A DNA stretch of 64,000 bases from Malus domestica (lineage: Eukaryota > Streptophyta > Magnoliopsida > Rosales > Rosaceae): positions 35,661,501-35,725,500 of the forward strand of contig NC_091670.1 of NCBI RefSeq assembly GCF_042453785.1, read 5' to 3'. Shown here piece after piece: positions 17,237 through 28,317 of the stretch. The position numbers and the translations under genes are program-made. Position 1 is the first letter of the stretch; each line of letters starts with the position of its first letter. The notes under the pieces are model-generated. The model was not told the DNA's origin. It was given only the letters and a program-made list of their open reading frames with translations, and made no database searches.

Positions 17237-18559
17237 TTAATGCAGTTTTTCCTTCCTGTGAACCTGATAAGTTTAAGACTTTAATAGTCAGAAACTTATT
17301 CAATTTTGATCATATCGCGTGACTGTGAATGTCAACGATTCTTTTTATTTGGCTTAAGAAATGATGCGAGTATTACTATGTGGTCTTGAAGGAGCAGCTA
17401 GAGCTCTCGCTTATACTTGGATTTAAGTTTTGGTGTTTCTCTTTATATTTCCTGTGTTACTCATATAAACCTTTAGTTAAATTTACCTTAACTTACAGAA
17501 ACTTAAAAAACAAAAAATTATGACACATTTTGCCTGTATACCTATAAAGTAGGAGGAAGTGTGGTAGCTTATTTCTAAAGATGGGATCGTCTGCCGCTAT
17601 TGGTGTTCCCTTTGTAGTGTTACTGTAGTTAATTAGTTATACGAAGTCATCTTTGATTTCATGATCAATCACAATAGCTGACTTGCTGCAAGAAATTCAA
17701 ATCTTGCGTTGTAGATCAGGAAATGCTGGAAGAAATATTAAAAAAATAAGGTTGCAATCTCTACCAACCAGGAAATAAACTATCTTTAACACATTAAGGT
17801 GTGCATGTGCAGTAATGCTGGGACATCTTGTAGTCATGAAACACAAAGTAGTTTCTCCTTGATAGATCTTCAAATCACTGGTTAGGAATGTTTGCCTCAA
17901 TAGTTTTTTTCTCTTTATACATATATCTCTTGTTTCTGTGAATGATGCAATTGCTTACTTAATTACTAAGGCCTGACTTGTTTTAACTTTAAGTATTTAT
18001 GCTGCGTCAAGAATGGGGACCTTATTCTGTATAGAAGGGGTTTCTGTCCTTTCCACCCTTAGAATTGTAGATTATCTATGATTGTTGAAATTTGAGATTA
18101 TCTACGAGTGTTGAAATTTGAGTGTTAGGATTGGCAAGTTCTTTGAAGACATGAAGACCTCAAGGTTGGTTCGATAGTGGGAAGACCTCTAGGGCCTAGA
18201 TTTTCATGAAGAAAGTTAGTTCAGTCTTGTTGCTATGATTTGCTTTTCTAAATTGTATATTTTTTTTTAATTTCTGAAAGTAAAGAAAAACATATTTTGG
18301 GTAAGCTTTAGGATTTCTCTTCATAAGCTTTCTTACTTCTTTTACGCATTGTAAAATTTGATAATAGATATTTTCAAGTTTTCAGGTTTCCTTTTCGAAA
18401 GTTTGGTCAGTTTCTTCAGAATTTGTAATTGAGTACAACACTGTGTAGCATATTGGCCATATAGTAAAAGATCAGAGTTGTGGAGTTCTATAGTTTTCTC
18501 TAGTCGTATTTCTGTTGGTAACGCCTCATTGTGTTTGTATGTTTCTAAAAATTGCAGCT
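17237..18559. other. Intergenic stretch between PORR gene and LSD1
   Basis: It holds the PORR 3' UTR and the promoter and 5' UTR of LSD1. An acceptor (ATTGCAG, 18551-18557) lies two bases before the LSD1 start codon, so at least one 5' UTR exon lies upstream, but its limits are unclear. A short direct duplication (GTTGAAATTTGAG) is seen near 18085-18121. I see no other gene. Confidence 0.55.
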
Positions 18560-20980
18560 ATGCAGAGCCAGCTTGTGTGTAGTGGGTGTAGGAGCATTCT
18601 TCTGTATCCTAGAGGAGCAACGAATGTTTGCTGTGCATTATGCAATATAATCACCCCAGTCCCTCCTCCTGGTAATGTCCCTTTTGCTTATCCTTTTTCT
18701 TAATGGGTGGCAGAGCAAAGGATAAATATGCTGTGTGCTATCATTATAGGACTAGAGACTGATAGACTTCTGTCTAACCTAATTAGCATTTTGTTGGAGA
18801 GGTATAGGTTTGGTCACAAAACGTTTGTGCAATGACCTTGCAGGTACGGAAATGGCTCAACTTATTTGTGGGGGTTGTAGGACGTTGCTAATGCACACAC
18901 GTGGGGCGACAAGTGTGAGGTGTGCCTGCTGTCACACAGTGAATCTTGCTCCAGGTATAATATAAGCTCCCTTGCGTAAAAAAAAAAAAAAAAACTGAAG
19001 TTTTAATTGTCAAGTCATGGAATTGCCGCATTGCAATCTTTGCTCCCCTAAAAATGAAAAAATATATATTAAAAGGGAAATTGATCACTCTTGTAATCTG
19101 CCACATAGTGGAAGGAGATCATGCAGCCTTAATGTTTTCCAAAATAAACAATCTTAGGTAGAGACCGTCAGTCCCATGATACTGCTGAGGCATTTCAGTT
19201 TATCACTGCATAGTGGAAGGAGATCATGCATTATGTGCGTGTAACTATGAATCCATTTCTGCAATGTTTAGGCAACTCCCAAAAGCTCATTTTGTTTTAT
19301 ATGCTTCTATTTGGAAGGTTCTAGATTATTTTTAGTTTACTAACTTAAAAAAAACTTCTCTCTTTATGTAATGGATAGAGAAAAATTCAAAGATTGTAAG
19401 TTTGAAGGAAGCAGATTTCACCTACCTTATGAGGACAGTCATTTTGAAACTTCATTGATTCATCAACATGTCTTTGTATTAAATGAAAGACCATAAGTAA
19501 GAATTCCCTTTCTATTGTTTTGCTGTTAATTTTTGTTCCTTTTAGAAGCAACATGGCAGCAATGCTCCCTGTAAATATCAGAGTTTGACATTTATGTTCT
19601 TTTGGAGAATTGGAATTACTTACTGAAATTTGTCTTCTGTGTTGTTCACTAAGATCTTAAAAATTTGATTTTAACCAGGATATTTTATAAATGCAAATGT
19701 AGAGCTTATTCTATGTTGGATTACTGTTTTTACTTCCTCAGCCTGCTATTGACTTCTCTTTTGTGGGTCTTATTATTGCAAAAATAGCATCCAGTCAGGT
19801 TGCCCACATCAACTGTGGAAATTGTCGGACAACACTTATGTATCCGTATGGAGCTCCTTCAGTCAAATGTGCACTCTGTCAGTATGTTACAAATGTTGGT
19901 GTAAGTATAGATGAACCTTCTTACTTCTGAGTGCATTAGAATGTTCTGTGTCATGCTTTAATTTTGGCTAAAGATGCTTGCTTACCACATGTTACAAGGT
20001 TGTTTTGGATTTACGTGTGTGCAACAGTTCTTGGATTGTTTGATTGGTAGTTTTTAACTTTTGATAAATTCACTAGATGTTACGAATCCTCTTGTTAATA
20101 CTAGGTGTGGTTGGATATAAATGTTGCGTGTCATCCTCTTTGCAAATGAAGATATCCTACAGATAACCACTGGCATTTGATACAAGGGAAATCTTGGGTT
20201 AAACTACTTGAGGGGAGGAGGCTTCAGGGAATCGGAGGGATACACTGTTATGTAAACTAGCCAAAGGAACCAAAAAAGGAACACAATTGATTTAGAGAGA
20301 TCGTCAATTTTATCTGGTTGAAAATAAACTAAAAATTACATAACATTTGCATGTAGCTATGGCTTATATGTATGCGTCCCATGTTGATGTCAGAATATAA
20401 GACTGAAGTCGAGGGATAGCACTTGAATAAACATAAAATTCCGTTGCTTCGTATTGTTGTCTTCTTGGGGCCTACGGACAAACTGGTGCCTCCTATTTTC
20501 CGTTATAATCTACACATGATAACATTTGGACGTATGCATCTTGCATTGTGATTGAGTGTTGATTTGAACATTTTACAGATGTCCAATATGAGGGTTCCAA
20601 TTCCAGCGCACAGACCTAATGGGACAACCAATTCAGGAATGGTGCCCTCTACTTCAGCAGTAAGTTCTTAAAAGCATACTATTTATAATTCCCAGATGAG
20701 ACCGCCTTTGTGGTAGTACCATATGATGCATAGTGAACTCTATTGAATTTATTTCTCTTGTATTTTCTCAGAGCCAGACCGTCGTCGTTGAGAACCCTAT
20801 GTCTGTCGATGAAAGTGGCAAATTGGTAAGCTTGTCCGATAATGCATCCGCGTATTTGCCTATGTTTTCTTTGAAAATCCCTTTTTCCTAATTGAGCAAA
20901 CAAAAGATCTCCTGATGATAATACCCTTAATCTCACAGGTGAGCAATGTCGTCGTCGGTGTCACAACGGGAAAAAAATAG
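18560..20980 (+). CDS. LSD1: LSD1, zinc-finger negative regulator of plant cell death
   Basis: Six coding exons, 18560-18671, 18844-18954, 19788-19900, 20579-20659, 20772-20825 and 20939-20980, give 170 aa with exact phases. Three LSD1-type zinc fingers (CX2CR, then LMYPRGA-like, then CX2C) lie at about residues 7-28, 46-67 and 84-105. The tail [15 protein letters not shown] and the end [10 protein letters not shown] match Arabidopsis LSD1. Known role: a cytoplasm/nucleus scaffold that restrains reactive-oxygen-driven cell death and binds transcription factors and metacaspase. In finger 1 the residue before the third metal cysteine is Cys24 where Arg is usual. The protein is somewhat shorter than the ~184-189 aa of Arabidopsis because the linkers are shorter. 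Confidence 0.95.
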
Positions 20981-22102
20981 CACAGCAGGATTCTGAAGTC
21001 TGTTGCACCTAGTTTTACATGGCAGGGAACAAATCAAGTCCATATTACAGATTACTTGGAAGCTAGACATGTTCAAATTGGTTGTATATTTTTATTGGAG
21101 TTGTTCATAAACATCTGTGCGAGAGACATTTCAAATGCGAGGCGTCGGATTAATGTATTACGTCACCGTGTGTTCCAATTTTCGTTGAGTGACTGCCGGA
21201 TAAAGTATATATATATTTTTTTGAACTGCAAATCCAAATTGTCGCACATTTGTTTTCTATGTAAACAATTTACGTATATGCAACTTCGATTAGCTAATCT
21301 TGCATTACTGAAAGTATTCTTCCAGAGTGCTTATCATTTGCCTTTCTGTTCAAGGTTGGCAGTTTTGCCACTCATAAAATCATAGTTGGCGATCCCTCGT
21401 TCTCAGCAAGTGACCCTCTTATCACAGTGGTGGAGAAGAATGTTGCCCTTGCGTCATGGCATGGATTCGAACCCCATCAGCTAACTGATTTAACATCTAA
21501 TTTTACAAATCTATCATTTGACAAATAAAAAAACGTCAATTCTTCCTTATTCTAAATATGCTCTCTTTTACTCTTTTGACTAGAGTGTGGGAATGCTCAC
21601 GACATGTTTACGTAATTGGAATAAGAGAAAGTCATGAATTGTAAAATTACGGAGTGTAATGAGAAAGTCACATAATTTATTTCTGTATGTGTTAGTAATT
21701 GTATGAATAGTCAAGAATCGGAATAATTTGAACGCCCATGTTTAGCAAAGACGCCATCAAAAATTTTCTTGCATTCATGAAGCGAAAAGCTAATGATGTA
21801 GAGAAGAATGTCGAAATTGCTGATGTGTTTGTGCAAGGACGCCAAGAAGAAAGTTTAAACTAAGGTAGTTATGCATTTGTTGGCCCAATTTATCTAAAAT
21901 TCTGGATGACATAGGCAGATTAAACCATGCGTGTGGGGTTAAAAAGTTTTTTCCAAACTACCTGCACCCAACAAGCCCAAAAGTTCGTGGATTGTTGAGA
22001 CTAATCATAGATGCTTCACTTACTCAACGGCTGGTTCCATCACTATAAGAAGCAACAACTTACTCACTTGTGTATCTATCTGTCTGTCTATCTCAATCAA
22101 CC
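20981..22102. other. Intergenic stretch between LSD1 and CASP-like gene
   Basis: It holds the LSD1 3' UTR (to about 21350) and the CASP-like promoter. Near 21462 is GGATTCGAACCCC, a B-box-like word without a matching tRNA fold. No gene is visible. Confidence 0.5.
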
Positions 22103-22895
22103 ATGGCTCTAGAAAATGCGCAGAAACTCGAGAACGGGACGGAATTAGTGGCGGTGAGAAAGGTGACGGACTCGACTATTGTCGTACTGAGGGTGGTTGC
22201 GTTTTTGGCCACGGTTTCTGCAACCGTTGTGATGGCAATGAACAAAGAAACCAAGTCCATTGTGGTTGCCACTGTTGGGACTACTCCGATAAGCGTCACT
22301 CTCACAGCCAAGTTTCAACACACTCCTGCAAATGTGTAAGCCTCACAGCACTCTCTCTTTTTTCTTTCTCCCTACTATGCAAACAGAAATTAGAGAACGA
22401 AGGGCGATTTTCGCAATTGATGAACGATGCAGGTACTTTGTGATAGCTAATGGAATTGCCAGCTTTCATAACTTGTTCATGATGGCTGTGCACTTTTTTG
22501 GAGACCATACGTTCAAGGACAAGGGCCTTCAGCTTGTAATGGTGGCCATTTTAGACGTGGTAAGCAGACCGTTGTTTTTTATTTTATATACAAGCGATAT
22601 TTGGGGAGGGGAAGAATCGAACACAGAGTAACAACGCCGACTAAATTGTATCATCGATTGTGTATGCATTATGCAGATGATTGTGGCCCTATTATCTTCA
22701 GGCGATGGTGCAGCAACCTTCATGGCACAGCTAGGGAAGAAGGGAAATTCGCACGCAATGTGGAACAAAATCTGTGACAAGTTCGAGAAGTTCTGCGACC
22801 ATGCAGGTGGTGCCATCATCGCCTCCTACATCGGGCTCCTTCTCTTGTTGGTTATCACAGCGTTGTCCATCATCAAACTACTCAAAAGAAATTAG
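22103..22895 (+). CDS. CASP-like membrane protein, CASPL1B type
   Basis: Three exons, 22103-22335, 22433-22559 and 22677-22895, give 192 aa with exact phases. The protein has four hydrophobic segments (about residues 25-45, 78-98, 112-132 and 165-187) with short cytosolic ends, the CASP/MARVEL layout. TLTAKFQHTPA, FVIAN..ASFHNL and the CDKFEKFCDHAGGAIIAS motif match my memory of Arabidopsis At4g20390 (CASPL1B2). CASPs build plasma-membrane scaffolds that guide wall deposition at the Casparian strip; most CASP-like proteins have no fixed role. It lies next to LSD1 in the same orientation, as remembered in Arabidopsis. Confidence 0.92.
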
Positions 22896-23818
22896 AGCTG
22901 CATTGATACTAATCCCTTTTAATGTATCAAAATGTATTGCTTTGGATGTGTGTTTGCTCTTAGTGTACAGTGTTGTTGAATTTACTTCACCCTTTTAATT
23001 CTGTGTGCCATGAAATCATGTATTTGGATTGAATGATTTTGCTATATCAACATAGTATGGCATAGTTCTTAAGGAGAATGATAATGTTCTAACCTAATAA
23101 GCGAGCTGCCTGCTGTGATCTCAAACTATCTAACATTTACATACGTGTATTGAAACGAGAAACTTTTTAGTTTACCCAATTCACAGGCGAATCATTGCAT
23201 CCATCCGAAATTGACTTTAAAACTGATGACGGAATGAGTTGTGAAGTTTAAGGGTAAATCATAATTGTTAATCTTACTAAACTTTCACAAAAGGTATAAC
23301 AACTTGTTGACTTGAAAAAATCATGATTCATGCTTTCGAGTCTCGTAAATAACGAGTTAAATATTTGATTATAATTAATTTATAGGGTATTGGCATTCTA
23401 AAAATCTCATTTTGCATTCAGAATGTTTTTTATAATTAGTAAGAAAATTACATTTGTTAGGAATATAGAATAAGATTTTTTGAGTGTTAATAACAATTCC
23501 CTTTATGAAATTGAGACTTTCAATTTTAGAAATTTTTTAATGTACGCAAAACATAAGCGCTAATATAATACAAACGAAGAAACGACGCTAAAAAATATAT
23601 CATTTCTTTTACTAATATTTATATATGATATGATGGACCAGCTAGTGTTATGAGCACATGAAATAATTTCTCTTTGGGTTGGCCCAAGTTTGGAATTAAT
23701 CGTACGCATCATCATAAATCCTTTTAAACTTTATAATAACCGGCCCCTCTAGCGTTCGTCCTCTTCGTTTTTGTCTCAGATCTGCAACTGCGAAAAACCA
23801 AATCGAAATCTCTCAACA
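22896..23818. other. Intergenic stretch before epsilon-COP
   Basis: AT-rich DNA with the CASP-like 3' UTR and the epsilon-COP promoter. GGCCCAAG (about 23680) and GGCCCC (23744) resemble the TGGGCY site II words of housekeeping genes. No gene seen. Confidence 0.45.
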
Positions 23819-25950
23819 ATGGCAGCAGTGGCAGCAGGACCGGACCACCTCTTCAACCTCCGCAACAACTTCTACTTGGGAGCCTACCAGGCCTCCATTA
23901 ACAACAGCGACATTCCCAACCTCACCCCCGACGAAGCCGTCGAGCGCGACTGCCTCGTCTTCCGCTCTTACATCGCCCTCGGCAGCTACCAGCTCGTCAT
24001 CAACGAGATCGACGCCTCCGCCGCCACTCCTCTCCAGGCCGTCAAGCTCCTCGCCCTCTACCTCTCCGGCCCCGATTTCAAGGTACCGTCTTCGATTTTG
24101 AATTTCAATCCCGAGATCAGAAATTGTTGAATCGAATCGGATTGAATTTGATTGTATGTGCGATGAGTTGAAAAGTTTAAAATTGTGCAGGAATCGGCGA
24201 TCGCGAATTTGAAGGAGTTGTTGGCGGATCCGGCCGTCGGAAACAACCCTACTCTGAGGCTGATTGCTGGGACGGTCTTCATGCATGAGCAGGACTACAA
24301 TGAAGCTCTCAAATACACCAACGCCGGAGGCACTATGGAACTGTACGTCAAACTTTCAACTTTGCCTGACCACTATTCTGATATTTACTTAAAAGATCAT
24401 GTTTTGATTAAACGCTGTAATCAAATTTGAAGTCTTTGCTGTTAGATTTGCTCGCATTGTCATTATCTTTCGAATGAGACATAACCCGAAACACTTGACA
24501 TTTTTGTTCCTTTAGCTTGATTGATTAATGATTATATTGAGGCTCATCAGCTTTTTGCTAGCGAGTCTGATTAGATTAAGTAAGGAAGCTAATTACAGGG
24601 TCTGTTAAATAATTTGAAAACCCTCCCTAATATGTGAGTTGTGAACTTCAGAAACCAATTCCCTTTGCATGCTTGTAAATTCTAGATGACTTATGCAATC
24701 TACGTCTCGCCCTCTGTTGGGTAGTGTCCTTTTCACCTTAGAAATTAGATCGTTGGTGTAACTTATACCGAGGCTAATGATAAGTTGTGCCTTTACTTGT
24801 TAATGCATTACCATGTAATTGCATTTTGTTTAACTGTTGAAGTAGAAAGTAGAAATATCATGCTGATGATTTCGTCTCAAGCCTGATACCTGCCTGCTTA
24901 TGCTTTTGCAGGAATGCATTGACTATCCAGATATTCCTTAAAATGCATAGGTCAGATTATGCTGAGAGACAGCTGCGGCTCATGCAACAGGTCGACGAGG
25001 ACCACACACTAACTCAACTTGCAATGGCATGGTTAAGTCTGGCAGTGGTAATTAAATATTTGTTTTCCTTTCAGTTCCCCTTCAAGACTAGATGTCATAG
25101 TCCACGTTTGTAATTTCACATTCTTCAAAATCAGGGTGGTTCCAAAATACAGGAGGCATATCTCATCTACCAAGATTTATCTGAGAAGTCTCAGGTTACG
25201 AGTTTGATCCTCAATGGAAAGGCTGTTTGCTGTATGCATATGGGAAACTTTGATGAAGCTGAAACACTACTTCTTGAAGCACTGCAAAAGGCAAGTATCT
25301 AAGTGATATATTGGTGGCTTTTTTAGAGCTTTTAAGGTGTCTACAGTTTGTATCCAGTCAATTAGAAAAATTTCACAAAGTCGAAGTCTTACTAAACAAA
25401 ATTACATGGTTACATCCTTATGCATACTCAACTCAAATCTGACTGTGTACCAAAATTACATGATTACATCCTTATTCATCTACTTTCCTGTTTACTCTAA
25501 AGTTGCGTATTTTTGTAATAGGAGTGACATTGGATTACGCATATTTTTTAAGACTTTTGAGAGTGATAAAAGTGTCATTTGATGTCTGTCACAGGATGCC
25601 AAGGATCCAGAAACTCTAGCCAACCTTGTTGTATGCTGTCTTCACCTTGGAAAACCATCTTCTCGTTTCCTCAGGTAAATCACAAAGGCTACTTCATACA
25701 GCCGTTATAATGCAAAATGTCTTTTACGCATTCATAAATTTTGTTATTTCGTGATTTCATAAGAACGCTGGAATTATAAAATTATATGTGCCGCATATCA
25801 CGTGCTGTTGTAGAATATAATGCTCAATGTTTGGGATTTTCACTCTTTTTCAGCCAGTTGAAAATTGGTCACCCAGATCACTTGCTCGTCAAACGGGCCT
25901 TGGAGGCAGAACAGAGCTTTAACCTAGCTGCTCTTCAAGCAGCTGGTTGA
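23819..25950 (+). CDS. Coatomer subunit epsilon (epsilon-COP)
   Basis: Six exons, 23819-24082, 24191-24342, 24912-25047, 25135-25290, 25595-25674 and 25854-25950, give 294 aa, close to the family's usual ~290. It starts with the typical PDHLFNLRNNFYLGAYQ segment and is otherwise a run of TPR-like helices ending QLKIGHPDHLLVKRALEAE. It is the subunit that, with alpha- and beta'-COP, forms the cage of COPI vesicles for Golgi-to-ER and intra-Golgi transport. Intron 4 appears to use a GC donor (AAG|GCAAGT at 25291); the GT two codon positions later would break the frame. Its neighbour MUR4 (minus strand) follows, as remembered for Arabidopsis. Confidence 0.95.
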
Positions 25951-26850
25951 AACCTCAGAAGTGGTTTGTACACGAGCCGATTAGTGCTATTGTATACTCC
26001 TTACACCTTTTACGGCGTCTCATCTTTTGATTTGTAAACTGAGAATATATAAATTTAATTGAAAAGATGTATTTTGGAGGCAGATCAAATCTTTGGGTTT
26101 GATTGCTTGATTTTTCAACGATATGGAGTCCAAGTTTGTGATTAATTGCACTTGCTTCCTTTTTTTCCTAGAGAGTTATGTTTTATACATTAGTCACCTT
26201 TTTGTTAGCATTCAATGAAAGAATAGTTTGACAATAAAAATGTTAACAATACTTTTTTTTTCCCCATCAATCGTTGTACCACGGACATACATCCCGGCTG
26301 TTTATGGCAACTCTCACGTTGAGTGAAACCAAAATACATAGTGGCATCATTTTGTGAAAGATACCGTAAGGATGATACATCCGTACTCAGGTTTTGTAGA
26401 GCTACTTGATTATGCGGGATTGGGGTATCGGCTTGAGCATTTTAATGTATTCGGAAACATCCCATAAACATATCTCACCACAATCCGGAACCAAAATTTT
26501 CCACCGTATCCCAGTCTTTAACATAAAACGTACGAAGAGAAGCATCGCTAGCAGCAGGAAGTGATCCGACATTGTTCCTAGAAGAACAGAACGAGAGTGC
26601 ATGGAGGAAAAATAGAGGTAGCTTGCGTAGCAAGAAACGCGATCGGTAAGACGTCCCAACGCAGGAGATAAGGCACTCGGAAAGCACTCACAAGGTTTTC
26701 CGGCTCAAGGAGAGGAAGATCGACCGGAAACTAGTACAAAGCCAAGGCTTAAATAACATCAGCCAAGTCCTAGCAAAAATAGGAAAGCTAGAAGAAAATG
26801 GTCTTTTTGGGAATGTTTGCAAATCCAGTTAGGATTAGTTATTGTTTATA

Positions 26851-27003
26851 AGAAAAACTAATAAAAATAACTTGAAAACTTTAAGTTTTAATCAAAAGGA
26901 CAAAAAGGTGTTGTAAGTGAATAGTACTAGAAGTGAATTTTTGAAGTAAAATGTCATTTTCGTTAAAAATGAACAGTATCATGAGTGTTTCATTAAAACT
27001 TCT
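26851..27003. repeat. Dispersed ~150-bp MITE-like element, copy 2
   Basis: Same order of words as copy 1 at 5881: TTTAAGTTTTAATCAAAA, GTAAGTGAATAGTACTAGAA, TGTCATTTTCGTTAAAA, AGTGTTTCATTAAAA. Same orientation as copy 1. Confidence 0.75.
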
Positions 27004-27032
27004 TTGTTTGTATGGCTTGTAACTAATGCTTG

Positions 27033-27113
27033 ACATGTGCCCTAGTGGTGCAAAAGGTGGAAAAAAACTTGTTCGGATTAAGATAGGTCAAAGGTTCGAT
27101 TCCTGCCGACTCA
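27033..27113 (+). repeat. Possible SINE head (tRNA-like A and B boxes)
   Basis: GCCCTAGTGGTGCAAAAGG resembles an A box and AAGGTTCGATTCCTGCC, about 45 bases later, a B box. The hAT-like element inserted directly after it. Confidence 0.4.
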
Positions 27114-27121
27114 ACTGGAAA

Positions 27122-27892
27122 TAGGGGTGGGCACTTAGAACCGAAAACCGAAACTGAAACACGAACCAAATCTAACCGCACCGAACGGTTTGGTTTTGTG
27201 GTTTTGAAACGGTTTCGGTTTTGAAACCGAACCGCAACATAGAAAACGGTTTGGTTTTGGTTTTGACTTTTGAAAACCGCACCGAAACCGAACCGCACCA
27301 CAAATATTAATAAACATTTAATTAAATGTCCATATTAGATTTCATGTTTTAATTGGTTGTTTGTTAGAATCCATACACTTAATATAGACTCAACCACACT
27401 AGAATATCATCATTCATCACTTTCTTTCGTTCATTAACTTGAAGGACCTTTGTTATTTTATACAATCACACACACATATATGTGCAAGGGTGGACTAATC
27501 TTGTTATCAAGAGTCGAACAATGATCTAATGAAGTGCACTCATTTGAAACATGATATCACATATTCTAATATGAAAGTTTCGCTCACGTTTAATGAAATC
27601 AAAGTTATTGAACTTGTTTTATGTTATACCTTGTACGGGACACCCTTTTGTTGTACAAACATATTTTAACATCACAACTGCATGCAACATGCTAATTGTT
27701 TATATAACCAATGTATTTTTCCTATTGCTACTGAGAAATGCTTATTAATATGTTAAATTGCAAATTGTACATTTTTTCTTAAAAACCAAACCGAAAACCG
27801 TTTAAAACTACACCGAACCAAACCGCAAAAAAAATTGGTTTCGATTTCGATTTCATTCAAAACCACACCGAACCAAACCGTGCCCACCCCTA
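27122..27892. mobile_element. hAT-like non-autonomous transposon (771 bp)
   Basis: The terminal inverted repeats are TAGGGGTGGGCAC and GTGCCCACCCCTA, a perfect match. The flanks are an exact 8-bp duplication, ACTGGAAA (27114-27121 and 27893-27900), the signature of hAT. Both subterminal regions are packed with ACCGAACCG / CGGTTTGGTTTTG words in opposite orientation, likely transposase binding sites. No transposase is encoded. Confidence 0.9.
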
Positions 27893-28317
27893 ACTGGAAA
27901 TACAAAATGAAAATAGCACTAGTGTTGGATACCAACGGAGAAGAGAGGCACGTAGATATGATGATAAAAGGCTGTACCGCTCCTGGGCATCGTTATTGAA
28001 CTATGTCATCATTCGGATACATCGACTGTAAGTTTGTAACACATGGGCTGCTGCTCCTTTTTCCGGCCACCGGATGATGGCCTGCTACGACTACTAAAGA
28101 ATATAAACATATATAATTTGACAACAAAATTAATATTGATTCCAAACCTCTCTACTCTCTTTTTCTTCTCATTTTGGTTAATGGGGATTCTGAATTCCCT
28201 CATCTAAATGAGCTAAAGAAGTGTGGCTTGATTCGGCACTGCAACAGATACTGTCTCGATCTTCAGGCTATGCAATGCCGTGACCATTTCTAGAAGACAC
28301 CGCCAAAGGGTTTCCGT

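Larger units (their letters stand above)
25951..28317. other. Intergenic stretch between epsilon-COP and MUR4
   Basis: It holds the 3' UTRs of both converging genes, a ~150-bp MITE copy (26851-27003), a possible SINE head (27033-27113) and a 771-bp hAT-like element (27122-27892). The 26400-26760 stretch has overlapping minus-strand open frames of 70-85 codons with no recognisable family. Confidence 0.55.

Noticed and set aside
21440-21500. tRNA-like T-loop word GGATTCGAACCCC
   Set aside because: No acceptor stem or anticodon arm can be drawn around it, so it is not a tRNA gene.
23813-24286. Minus-strand 157-codon frame
   Set aside because: It is antisense to epsilon-COP exons 1 and 2 and crosses their intron.
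26402-26687. Overlapping minus-strand frames of 70-85 codons
   Set aside because: No family, splice pattern or promoter supports them; a worn mobile-element piece is possible.
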